From an uncultured Muribaculaceae bacterium (GTDB taxonomy: Bacteria > Bacteroidota > Bacteroidia > Bacteroidales > Muribaculaceae), in assembly GCA_910589055.1 (NCBI GenBank), contig CAJURN010000025.1, positions 1 to 48,270 of the forward strand: a stretch of DNA of 48,270 nucleotides, given 5' to 3'. Below the pieces are notes generated by a model. That model had not been told where the DNA came from. It did no database searches and saw only the letters and a program-made list of their open reading frames with translations. The translations under genes were made by a program, and so were the position numbers. Shown in pieces: positions 34,235-42,640 of this stretch (positions within the stretch are counted from its first letter, which is position 1; each line of letters opens with the position of its first letter).

Positions 34235-35350
34235 TTATTTGCGTACTACCGGCTCTACCTCCATTCCATCGCGCACCTTGAGCATGGCCTTGGTGACATA
34301 GCGGGATTGCGGGGTGAGACCTTCGTTGACGATGCGGAGTGTATCGTTGTAGAGTTCGCCTGTCTTCAGGGGCGTGTACACTACCTTGTTGGAGTCGTTG
34401 ACGACATACACATAACTTCCGAGCTGGTCGGTGCCTATCGACGAGTCGAGAATCAGTATTGCATGGGGTTCGGCCTGATATGGCAGCTCAACCTGGGCAT
34501 ACATACCGCTTTTCAGCTCGTTATACGGATTTTTGACACTGCCCTGCACGGTCATTGTTCCCGTGGCAGTGTTGATGTGGGGAGCGAGATAGCTTAAATC
34601 GCAAGTATAGGAATGGGGCAAGTCCTCGCTGAATTTCAGAGGCATCGCGGAAAGGTCAAGGTCGGTGCTCTGACGGGCGTTGACAAGCTCGAGATAGCCC
34701 TCGTCCTCAATCGAAAAGTTCATTGTCATGACAGCGTCGTCGTAAATCGTTGCAAGAACCACGGGCGACCCTGCCCCTGACAAGTATGCGCCTTCATTAT
34801 AGTTGATATTCGACACATGGCCGTCGAAAGGCGCGCACACGGTGCAGTATGACAGAGTGGTTCGAGCCGTGCGCAGGGCTGCCTCGGCGTTGCTCACAGA
34901 AGCCCGTGCCTCGTCGAGCGTGCTTTTTGCCTGCTCAACTTCCATCTCGCTCACGGCGTCGCTCTCCAAGGCTTTTTTCATGGCCTCATATCTCGATTCG
35001 GAATATTTCAAAGTGGCTTGTGCGGTGGAGAGTGCTGCCTCGGCCTGATTCACGGCATCGCGGTAGTTGCGGTCTTCAATCTGAAACAGAACTGTTCCGG
35101 CCTTGACAAAATCGCCTGCCTTGTATGGGTGTGCGACGAGATAGCCATCGACGCGCGCAACCAAATCCACCTCTTTGTCGGCTGTAAGATAGCCCGGATA
35201 AGTGCGGTGGAGCATCACGGAATCAACCACCGGATACGCCACGTCGATTCGCGGAGTCTCCGAAGATGTGTCGGAAGACGAATCGTGGCCCGAACATGCC
35301 CCGAGAGAAATGCTCCCGACGAGCACGAGTGCAAAAGCTGATGTTTTCAT
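34235..35350 (-). CDS. RND efflux periplasmic adaptor lipoprotein
   Basis: This is the membrane-fusion protein that bridges pump and channel. A lipoprotein signal, MKTSAFALVLVGSISLGA then C19, tethers it to the inner membrane. The protein of 371 aa shows a biotinyl-lipoyl half (VDGYLVAHPYKAGDFVKAG), a helical hairpin rich in Ala and Glu (about 105-170), the second lipoyl half (CTVCAPFDGHVSNINYNEGA), a beta-barrel and a membrane-proximal domain. It lies between the channel gene (34 bases) and the pump gene (25 bases). Confidence 0.92.
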   Translation of the reverse strand: MKTSAFALVLVGSISLGACSGHDSSSDTSSETPRIDVAYPVVDSVMLHRTYPGYLTADKEVDLVARVDGYLVAHPYKAGDFVKAGTVLFQIEDRNYRDAVNQAEAALSTAQATLKYSESRYEAMKKALESDAVSEMEVEQAKSTLDEARASVSNAEAALRTARTTLSYCTVCAPFDGHVSNINYNEGAYLSGAGSPVVLATIYDDAVMTMNFSIEDEGYLELVNARQSTDLDLSAMPLKFSEDLPHSYTCDLSYLAPHINTATGTMTVQGSVKNPYNELKSGMYAQVELPYQAEPHAILILDSSIGTDQLGSYVYVVNDSNKVVYTPLKTGELYNDTLRIVNEGLTPQSRYVTKAMLKVRDGMEVEPVVRK

Positions 35351-35384
35351 ATATTAGCGAGTTTTTTGATTCAGGGATTTTTTG

Positions 35385-36761
35385 TTATTCTTTCCAACCT
35401 CCGCCGAGAGCCTTGTAGAGGTCAATAAGGGCGATGAGGGCGTTGCCTTGAGCCGTCAGAAGCGAGTTTTGCGACTCGAGCAGATTAAGCTGGGCATCCA
35501 CGACATTGGAAAATGCCGTAAGCCCCTGCTTGTAAAGGTCGAGCGAAAGACGTTCTTCCTCTGTGCTCCACTTCACAACATCCTCCAAGGCGTCGATATT
35601 ACGTAAAATGGTATTGTACTTTACAAATGCGTTGTCCACCTCTTCCACGGCTGTGAGCATAGTCATGTTGTAATTGTCGATCTGCGCTTCCATGTCGGCA
35701 CGCGCAGCTACGGCATTGTAGCGTCGCGAAAGGCCGTCGAAAAGTGTCCACGACAAAGTCGGGGCGATTGAATACACAAAACTGTTACCCGTAAAAAGGT
35801 CGCCTGCGTTATGGGCGCGGGTACCTATCGAACCGGTAAGTGTAAGAGTGGGCAGATAATCGCTTTTGGCAATACCCAAGGCGTCGGCAGCCACGGCCAC
35901 ACTGCGCTTGGCCGCCACAACATCCGGACGCTTGTCGACAAGCTGCATTGGCAACTCGCGCGGCATCAGCACCTTGTAGGTCAGTGCTCCGAGCGAGAGG
36001 TCGTGACCCGGCATGAGAGTGGAATCCACAGCTGTGTCAGGCGCCGAAAGGAGGCCAATATTGCCGATTTCCTCGCCGGTGAGTACTTTTATCGAGTTCT
36101 GTGCCGAGCGGATATTGTATTCGAGCAAGGGGATTGATGCAGTGGTGGAATAATAAACTGTCTTTGCCTGCGATACGTCCAGCATGGATGCGAGTCCCGT
36201 CTCGTGGCGCACTTCGGTGATGTGTACCACCTGAGCCTGCCGTGCCGCATGCTGGCGGGCAAGCTCGCGCTGAGCCTCGGCGAGGCGGAGCTGTACGTAG
36301 GCCGATGCAAGTTCGGAAGCAACCGACACCATGACACCGCCATATTCGGCCGATGTCACTTTTATCTGATCTTTCTTCTCGCGCACCTGCCGTGTGATTT
36401 TTCCGAACACGTCAATTTCCCAACTCATATTAGCCATTCCGGAAAAAGACGATTCATACGACGAACTCGCACCCGGGGTTACCGCTCCGGGCACACGGTC
36501 GCGCGACCATCCCGCCGACAATCCTATCTGAGGGAAATAGGCTCCACGGGCCGAGAGCATGTTGTTTCGGGCTACGGAAATTCTCTTGGCGGCTGCCGCA
36601 ACGTCGTAGTTCTGCCGCAGCGCCACTTCTATGAGCGAATCCAGTTTCGGGTCGCCGAGTCCTTCAAGTCCGGTACTTCCCGCCACATCGAACGATGTGC
36701 CCGGAATGAACACAAACACGGCGATTGCAGCCGTCAGGACTTTCATAATGTGATTTCTCAT
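35385..36761 (-). CDS. TolC-like outer-membrane factor (NodT/CusC type)
   Basis: This is the outer-membrane channel of the RND system. The protein of about 458 aa contains two homologous OEP repeats, each with a long coiled-coil helix pair (LASAYVQLRLAEAQRELARQ in the first; VEEVDNAFVKYNTILRNIDA in the second). It also has the motif RPDVVAAKRSVAVAADALGIA, typical of NodT/OprM lipoproteins. Here the N-terminus is a signal peptide without an evident lipobox. Start codons at 36761 (MRNHIMKV) or 36746 (MKVLTAAIAV) are both possible. It is the first gene of the operon, preceded by a hairpin leader. Confidence 0.9.
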   Translation of the reverse strand: MRNHIMKVLTAAIAVFVFIPGTSFDVAGSTGLEGLGDPKLDSLIEVALRQNYDVAAAAKRISVARNNMLSARGAYFPQIGLSAGWSRDRVPGAVTPGASSSYESSFSGMANMSWEIDVFGKITRQVREKKDQIKVTSAEYGGVMVSVASELASAYVQLRLAEAQRELARQHAARQAQVVHITEVRHETGLASMLDVSQAKTVYYSTTASIPLLEYNIRSAQNSIKVLTGEEIGNIGLLSAPDTAVDSTLMPGHDLSLGALTYKVLMPRELPMQLVDKRPDVVAAKRSVAVAADALGIAKSDYLPTLTLTGSIGTRAHNAGDLFTGNSFVYSIAPTLSWTLFDGLSRRYNAVAARADMEAQIDNYNMTMLTAVEEVDNAFVKYNTILRNIDALEDVVKWSTEEERLSLDLYKQGLTAFSNVVDAQLNLLESQNSLLTAQGNALIALIDLYKALGGGWKE

Positions 36762-36783
36762 AAATAAACAGTTTAGTGAATTT

Positions 36784-36812
36784 AGAACAACGGGACAAGC
36801 CCTGTTGGTTCT
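36784..36812 (-). promoter_or_regulatory. palindrome in the RND operon leader
   Basis: AGAAC (36784-36788) with GTTCT (36808-36812) and AACGGG (36789-36794) with CCTGTT (36801-36806) form an 11-bp imperfect palindrome with one bulge. It lies 23 bases upstream of the channel gene. It could be a repressor operator or an RNA hairpin. No clear -7 box was found in the 36762-36853 gap. Confidence 0.4.
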
Positions 36813-36853
36813 TCACTTAACATTTATTTACACAATCACCATTCAAGCCTGGC

Positions 36854-37651
36854 TTATTCTGCGGCGATGTAAGAAATCAGATATTTGAGATTGGAGGGGG
36901 GAGCGGGATAATTTTTTACCCCGAGGAAACTTCCCTTGCGCTCATGGAATCTTTCGGTTTCGTGGAAATGGCAAAGACCGATGCCACAGTCAAGAACCGA
37001 CAGACCGCTTTTTGGAACGTAATAGAAATGCACAGTATTGCCGACTACGACAGCCCGCCACGGCTGGGCGTTTCTCGACGAGGGGGCGAGGCGCATCATT
37101 TCCAATGCCTCTCCAAAGCGGCTGCCCTCGGTGAGTGTCTTGCCAAAATCATCCTCAAAAAAGAGTTCGGAAAAAGGCTTGCGGTTCTTGCTTCCGATGG
37201 AAAAGCGGACAAACCGCTCCTTCAATCCGGGCTTTTCGGCCACACCGACAGGCGAGACTATCCGTAGCGCCGTGCCTTCAGGCCATGCTTCGGCGGTTTC
37301 AAAATCTGTGCCTTTGAATGTAGCCGCAATCCAGCATGTGCCGTAGCCGAGCTGCCAGGCTTTGAGCACCACCTTTTCGAAGCAATATCCGGCTGCCAAA
37401 AGCTCCCGGTCGCCATCGCCATAACCGAGCATGAAAAAATCGGCAGCGCCTTTTATCATGCCATAGGTCCCGGGACGGAATCCGGATTGCAAATTGAATT
37501 CCTTGATCCTTACCGTCGGGGCCGGGCCGAACTCACAGCTCAATCCGGCAGCAAAAGCCAACAGAAGTTTGCGGTCCTCAGCCGGAAGCGGCGCACCGTC
37601 AAAGGTGCGCACCGACCTCCTTTGCCGCATGGCTTCAATGATGTCCATCAT
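36854..37651 (-). CDS. nitroreductase-family flavoprotein (TM1586-like)
   Basis: This 265-aa protein has two nitroreductase-like lobes. The first has MRQRRSVRTFDGAPLP, the FMN-phosphate-binding Arg cluster; the second has MMRLAPSSRNAQPWRAVVV. The segment LKAWQLGYGTCWIAATF is also typical. The duplicated layout fits the TM1586-type nitroreductase branch. Such FMN enzymes reduce nitro compounds or quinones using NAD(P)H; the physiological substrate is unknown. Its start lies five bases after the acyl-CoA synthetase stop, so it is the second gene of that operon. Confidence 0.85.
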   Translation of the reverse strand: MMDIIEAMRQRRSVRTFDGAPLPAEDRKLLLAFAAGLSCEFGPAPTVRIKEFNLQSGFRPGTYGMIKGAADFFMLGYGDGDRELLAAGYCFEKVVLKAWQLGYGTCWIAATFKGTDFETAEAWPEGTALRIVSPVGVAEKPGLKERFVRFSIGSKNRKPFSELFFEDDFGKTLTEGSRFGEALEMMRLAPSSRNAQPWRAVVVGNTVHFYYVPKSGLSVLDCGIGLCHFHETERFHERKGSFLGVKNYPAPPSNLKYLISYIAAE

Positions 37652-37656
37652 CCGCT

Positions 37657-39321
37657 TCAGCTGTACAGATAGCGCTTGATGGAGCGCTTGGGCGTTTTTT
37701 CGAATTCTTCCTGGAAAATCTTCATGTCGGAAATCTGGCTGTACGACGGCAGTTCCTCGTTGAGCTTCTTGATGTTCTGCTGCATGATTTCCGAAATCGC
37801 ATCCATCGACATTCCCTGGCGCGAGGCGTTTTCGATGTCGGGATAGATAAGAGCCACGAGTTTTCCATTCTTCTCCACAACAAGCGATTCGTTGACGTAA
37901 GGCATGTTGTTGAGAATCTGCTCGATTTCCTCAGGATAGATATTCTGTCCCGACGGGCCGAGAATCATATTTTTGTCGCGGCCGCGGATATAGATAAATC
38001 CGTCGGCGTCGACCTGACAGATGTCGCCCGTATTCATCCATCCGTCGGGAGCCATCACCGCCTTTGTGGCATCGGGATTCTTGTAGTATCCGTCCATCAC
38101 ATTGGCGCCTTTGACCCACAGAACGCCGGGAACGGAAGCCGGGTCGGGAGAATCGACCTTCATTTCCATGCGGTCGACAATGCGTCCGCAACTGCCGGGG
38201 CGCTGCACATCCCAGGGCGCATAGGCCACGAGAGGGCCGCACTCGGTCATGCCGTAGCCAACGGTGTACGGGAATTTTATTCTGCGCAGAAACGCCTCCA
38301 CTTCCTTATTGAGACCCGCGCCGCCGATAATCATTTCCTTAAGATTACCGCCGAAAGTCTGCTCGATTTTCTCCTTGATTTTGTTCAGCAGATGGTCGTC
38401 GACAAAAGGCACGTGCATCAGAATCTTCATCAGAGGCTTGTCGAGCATCGGGAACACCTTGGTCTTGATAATCTTTTCGAGGATGAGAGGCACGGCCACA
38501 ATAAGTTTGGGCTTGACCGTGGCAAAGGCTTCCATGATAACCTTGGGCGAAGGCGTGCGAGTAAGGAAATAGATGTGGCAGCCTTTCACAAAGGTATGTA
38601 TCAGCTCCACCATAAGCCCGTACATGTGGGCAAGCGGAAGCATGCACACCATCGAGTCGCCGGGGTTCAGGAAGGTGAGTCCGTCGATGCAATACTGGAG
38701 ATTCGACCACAGATTGCCGTAGGTGAGCATCACTCCCTTCGAGAAACCTGTCGAACCGGAAGTATAGTTGATGAGCGCGAGCTGGTCGGGGCGGTCTTCC
38801 TTATATTTCACATCCTCGGGAGTGAAACGGTCGGGATATTTCTCGCCGAAAAGGCGGTTGAGATTCTTTCGCGCTTCCTCGAGCTTTTTATTTCGGGAAA
38901 ACAGGAGCGAATAATCGTTGATAAGTAGCGCACCTTGAAGGTTAGTCATCGTGTCATGGTCGAGATTCTCCCACGTTGACGAGTCAACGAAGAAAAGCCG
39001 CGCATCACTGTGGTTGACAAGGTGATGGATATTGTCGGCCTTGAAATCGTGCAGGATAGGCACCGCAACCGTACCGTAGGTGAGCGATGCGAGCATGGCT
39101 ATCGCCCACTGGGCGCTGTTTTTGCCGCAGAGGGCTATCTTGTCGCCGGGCTTAAGTCCGCAGCTCTCAAACAGAAGGTGCAGCTTGGCAATCTTACGTG
39201 CCACGTCACGGAATTGAAACGATTGTCCGTTGAAATCGGTAAGGGCAAGCTCTTCCCAATTGGAACGTATTGCCTGCTGGATATAGGGTACAAGATGTTT
39301 GTATTCTTTCATAGGGAACAT
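37657..39321 (-). CDS. long-chain fatty acid--CoA ligase (AMP-binding)
   Basis: This adenylate-forming enzyme activates fatty acids to acyl-CoA through an acyl-AMP. The protein has 554 aa. Its motifs are the P-loop YTSGSTGFSKGV (about 190), the A5 motif GYGMTECGPLVAY (about 365), WMNTGDICQVDADGFIYIRGR (A7-A8), and the C-terminal KTPKRSIKRYLY containing the conserved Lys. It is closest in layout to Bacteroidetes long-chain acyl-CoA synthetases; chain length is not predictable. Start choice: ATG at 39321 (MFPMKEY) or at 39312 (MKEY). It is cotranscribed with the nitroreductase downstream; YitT is 56 bases upstream. Confidence 0.9.
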   Translation of the reverse strand: MFPMKEYKHLVPYIQQAIRSNWEELALTDFNGQSFQFRDVARKIAKLHLLFESCGLKPGDKIALCGKNSAQWAIAMLASLTYGTVAVPILHDFKADNIHHLVNHSDARLFFVDSSTWENLDHDTMTNLQGALLINDYSLLFSRNKKLEEARKNLNRLFGEKYPDRFTPEDVKYKEDRPDQLALINYTSGSTGFSKGVMLTYGNLWSNLQYCIDGLTFLNPGDSMVCMLPLAHMYGLMVELIHTFVKGCHIYFLTRTPSPKVIMEAFATVKPKLIVAVPLILEKIIKTKVFPMLDKPLMKILMHVPFVDDHLLNKIKEKIEQTFGGNLKEMIIGGAGLNKEVEAFLRRIKFPYTVGYGMTECGPLVAYAPWDVQRPGSCGRIVDRMEMKVDSPDPASVPGVLWVKGANVMDGYYKNPDATKAVMAPDGWMNTGDICQVDADGFIYIRGRDKNMILGPSGQNIYPEEIEQILNNMPYVNESLVVEKNGKLVALIYPDIENASRQGMSMDAISEIMQQNIKKLNEELPSYSQISDMKIFQEEFEKTPKRSIKRYLYS

Positions 39322-39377
39322 TTTTTCTTAACAGAAATAACGCCTCAAAGGCCTGTACGGTTCATTGGCAGAGGGAT

Positions 39378-40325
39378 TTATTCTTCCTCATTGCTGCGGC
39401 GCACCTGGGGCGCTTTGGCCGATGATTTCTGATCCGGCGCTTTCTCTACGGGGCGCATTTTTACTTTGAGTTCGTCGAAGCCTTTGCCGTAGACGCCGTT
39501 TACATTTGCCTGCGTGACGAAGGCATCGTGGTCGATACTCTTGATTATTCTGAAAATTGTGACACTCTCAATCTTGCGGCACATCACAACAAGCATCTTC
39601 ACTTCCTGCTTGCTGTACCAGCCCATACCTGTCAGGACTGTGCAGCCGCGGCTGGCATCATTGTTGATTGCCGTTGCGATTTCTTCCCAATGGCGGGAGA
39701 AAATCGTGAACTGAACGGCCTGGCGGTTGGTGTAAATCACCTGGTCGGCCATATATGATACAAGGAAAAGCACTACGAAGCCGTAGACCATCTTGTCGAG
39801 TTCGTGGAAGATGAAAAACGAAAGTGAAATCGTGACTACGTCCACGTAGAGCATCATACGGCCTATGCTCACGTTGGAACGCTTGTTCACCATCGCCGCG
39901 ATAATATCCGTACCGCCGGAGCTTCCGTTGTGGACAAATGTCATGCCTATGCCCAACCCGGCCAAGGTGCCTCCTATCACGATATTCATAAACGGCTCAT
40001 GGGTCAATCCCTCCGAGAAAAGAGGCTGGAAAATACCCACAAACACCGATATCATCGTGGCGCCATAAAGCGTGCCTATAACAAATTGCTTTCCTACTAT
40101 CTTGAAAGCCATTGCAAGAAGAATGAGGTTGAGGACATACTGCGTGATTGCTACCGGGATGCCGGTAGTAAGGTACACGATGGTGCCCCAACCGGCAAGT
40201 CCGCCAATCACAACCTTTTCGGGAAGGATAAACGCACAGAAACCAAAGGCGTAGATTGCAACGCCGAGGTTAATGAAGAAATAGTCTTTCGACGTGCGCC
40301 AGAGCTTATAGCGGTCGATGGTCAT
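39378..40325 (-). CDS. YitT-family membrane protein
   Basis: This integral membrane protein of 315 aa has the YitT architecture: five to six hydrophobic helices (about 15-200) with the motifs FILPEKVVIGGLAGWGTIVY, GLGIGMTFVHNGSSGGTDII and VNKRSNVSIGRMML. A cytoplasmic DUF2179 domain follows (about 225-290: GCTVLTGMGWYSKQEVKMLV). The C-terminus is a charged tail (KAPDQKSSAKAPQ). The family is widespread but its transport or signalling role is not established. It has its own promoter and may be first in the operon with the ligase and nitroreductase. Confidence 0.9.
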   Translation of the reverse strand: MTIDRYKLWRTSKDYFFINLGVAIYAFGFCAFILPEKVVIGGLAGWGTIVYLTTGIPVAITQYVLNLILLAMAFKIVGKQFVIGTLYGATMISVFVGIFQPLFSEGLTHEPFMNIVIGGTLAGLGIGMTFVHNGSSGGTDIIAAMVNKRSNVSIGRMMLYVDVVTISLSFFIFHELDKMVYGFVVLFLVSYMADQVIYTNRQAVQFTIFSRHWEEIATAINNDASRGCTVLTGMGWYSKQEVKMLVVMCRKIESVTIFRIIKSIDHDAFVTQANVNGVYGKGFDELKVKMRPVEKAPDQKSSAKAPQVRRSNEEE

Positions 40326-40348
40326 TTTTTTAGAGAATTAAATTTGCG

Positions 40349-40356
40349 CAAATTTA
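40349..40356 (-). promoter_or_regulatory. yitT-like gene promoter, -7 box
   Basis: On the minus strand TAAATTTG matches TAnnTTTG, 23 bases before the ATG at 40325. Confidence 0.6.
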
Positions 40357-40440
40357 CGTAATATGTACGGATTTTATGTACTTGCCGCGATATTTTTTTC
40401 GTGATTGAGTAAGCGGCGGCCAAAGTACGTATATAGATGT

Positions 40441-42465
40441 ATGAAACGAATTATTATATCCATGGCACTTGGTGCCGCTGTATTCCTCTCCTCCGTCGCA
40501 CAGCGTCAGTTCTCTCACCCGGGACTTTCATACACCCGTGCCGATCTCGACCGCATGAAGCTGATGGTCGAAGCCGGAGTTGAGCCGTATCTCTCCACAT
40601 TCAACGCCCTGTGCACATCGGGCTATTCATCCACGGGCGCAAATGTGTCGGACCGCGGTAGCAAAATATACGAAGGGAAATTCAACGGCACGGTAGGGGT
40701 AGACGGGCGGCGTGCACATGATCTCGCACTCCTGTGGCACATCACCGGCGACGAATCATATGCCCGCAAAGCCGTGGAATATCTCAACGCCAACTCACAC
40801 TATACCTCCACAAGCGCCCGCGGTACCGCGCCGCTCGACAATGGCAAGGTGTATCTGCTCATTGAGGCCGCGGAACTGATGAGAGACTACCACGGATGGA
40901 GCGCCGACGACCGCCAGCGCTTCGCCGACATGCTCGTGTATCCCCGGTATTCATCCTCGGAAAACCTTTACGACACCTGTGCAAGCATGGACGACGAGGC
41001 CAACGGCATAACATTCTACTGGAACATCTTCAACTTTGACGCATCGCGCCATGGAAACCAAGGCTTGTTTGCGGCACGTGCCATGATGGCGATGGGTGTG
41101 TTTCTTGACAACGAGAAAATCTACGACCGCGCCCTGAGGTATATCAACGCCCTGCCCCACCGCTCGGATGACCTGCCATACGTTGCCGGACCGCCCGTGA
41201 CTTCGCCGAACCCCGATGCCGGACAGAGCACTGATGCCATGACCGTGTACTCGCTTCGCGGACGCGAGAATTCGATAGAGGATTACGGCTACGACGAACA
41301 GCTACAACATTATATATATGCCAACGGACAGACTCAGGAAGCATGCCGCGACCAAGGTCACGCGCTCGTAGGAGTGCAATTGCTTGCCGACATCGCCGAG
41401 TTGGCATGGAACCAGGGAGATAATCTTTACTCCGCCCTTGACAACCGAATCCTCACAGGCCTTGAATGGACTTTCCGCTACAACCTCAGCGCATTACGCT
41501 CCTATCCGGAGCAGACAGAGCCGTGGGAGCCAAGGGGATATACCTTCGATGAAAACGAGGTAAGCCTTGACAACGGGCTTTTCCTGCGCACACGCGCACG
41601 CAGCGGACGTTGGGAAAGCGTGGATGTATCGCCTGACGGACGCGGCGACAATCTCGCCCAGGGCGGATGCCGCGAGCAGGCGCTTGCCCACTACTCCACC
41701 CGTGCCGGACTTCCCGCGGAATCCACAAAGTGGCTGATACGCTACCGCGACTACATGATTGATACCTACGGCCATGAAAGCTGGGGCAAGCCCGCCAACT
41801 GGTTCTATGAATGGAAGGGCTGGGGAACGCTCACAAAGCGTCTGCCGGAAGGAATGGCCGGGGAAGCAGTGACTTTCTCAAGCGGAATCAAGGAGTCGGG
41901 AATCCCTGTTGTGCCGGCGTCAATATCTTTTGCCGACTACGACTACTATCCGGCCGAAGCAGGGGGCGCTCAGAACCATACCTGCCACAGCGCCAGTCCT
42001 GCGGCTCCAAATACCTCATGGTACCGCCCCGACGGCGGCATGCACATCGAGGATTCGTCACTGATGGTTTCCGACCTGTCCGACGGCGACAGCATGACAT
42101 TTACAGTGGCAACCATTGAGGGCGGAAAATATTGGATATGTCTCCACGGCCAAAATATCGCTGAATCATCAATATCGGTAGCTGCAAGCGGCGGCACGGC
42201 GGCGCCGTTTGACGGACAATTCGCACTCGTGGAACTTCCGGCGGGCGTTTCCACCCTGACCTTCACCGTGACGGCCTCGTCGCCCGAGCTCAAACTGTCG
42301 AAATTTGAAATCTCCGCCGACAAGCCTTCGGGCCTTTCCGCCACTCAGCTTAGCCCTGACAATGAATTCCGCGGAAAGGAATACGACCTCAAAGGCCGCC
42401 CCCTCTCCGGCGATGTCCCCGCCGGGACCCTCGTCCTGACCTCCTCGGGCAAATACATCAAGTAA
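40441..42465 (+). CDS. secreted alginate-lyase-superfamily protein
   Basis: This predicted polysaccharide lyase-like protein of 674 aa has a signal peptide (MKRIIISMALGAAVFLSSVAQ). An alpha/alpha-barrel of the alginate_lyase family covers about 30-460, with FYWNIFNFDASRHGNQGLFA and the conserved segment QTQEACRDQGHALVGVQLLA followed by the QGDNLYSALDNRILTG motif. A beta-sandwich, carbohydrate-binding-like domain follows (about 490-625), then a short sorting-like tail (KEYDLKGRPL, PAGTLVLTSSGKYIK). The substrate is probably an acidic polysaccharide but cannot be named. The ATG at 40441 begins the signal peptide; an upstream frame from 40405 lacks support. It opens the plus-strand carbohydrate block. 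Confidence 0.8.
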   Translation: MKRIIISMALGAAVFLSSVAQRQFSHPGLSYTRADLDRMKLMVEAGVEPYLSTFNALCTSGYSSTGANVSDRGSKIYEGKFNGTVGVDGRRAHDLALLWHITGDESYARKAVEYLNANSHYTSTSARGTAPLDNGKVYLLIEAAELMRDYHGWSADDRQRFADMLVYPRYSSSENLYDTCASMDDEANGITFYWNIFNFDASRHGNQGLFAARAMMAMGVFLDNEKIYDRALRYINALPHRSDDLPYVAGPPVTSPNPDAGQSTDAMTVYSLRGRENSIEDYGYDEQLQHYIYANGQTQEACRDQGHALVGVQLLADIAELAWNQGDNLYSALDNRILTGLEWTFRYNLSALRSYPEQTEPWEPRGYTFDENEVSLDNGLFLRTRARSGRWESVDVSPDGRGDNLAQGGCREQALAHYSTRAGLPAESTKWLIRYRDYMIDTYGHESWGKPANWFYEWKGWGTLTKRLPEGMAGEAVTFSSGIKESGIPVVPASISFADYDYYPAEAGGAQNHTCHSASPAAPNTSWYRPDGGMHIEDSSLMVSDLSDGDSMTFTVATIEGGKYWICLHGQNIAESSISVAASGGTAAPFDGQFALVELPAGVSTLTFTVTASSPELKLSKFEISADKPSGLSATQLSPDNEFRGKEYDLKGRPLSGDVPAGTLVLTSSGKYIK

Positions 42466-42477
42466 GGCGCAAATTAT

Positions 42478-42513
42478 TCTCCGCAAAAAAATGCGGAGAT
42501 TAGGCGAATTTTT
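42478..42513 (+). terminator. terminator after the lyase-like gene
   Basis: TCTCCGCA (42478-42485) pairs with TGCGGAGA (42492-42499), with a T5 run at 42509-42513 after a 9-base gap. Termination is plausible but not ideal. Confidence 0.5.
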
Positions 42514-42640
42514 CTACGCATCAGGGCGGATGGGGCTGGTAGGAAATGTTTTTTGGGGATGTGTTGAGTGTGGCGCGACAGTCGGGCGTATTATATTGCG
42601 GTAAACCTAAAATCCAAAATAACCGAAATATTAAATAAAC

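Noticed and set aside
40405..40440. Longer N-terminus for the lyase-like protein
   Set aside because: The added residues precede a good signal peptide that starts at the ATG at 40441.
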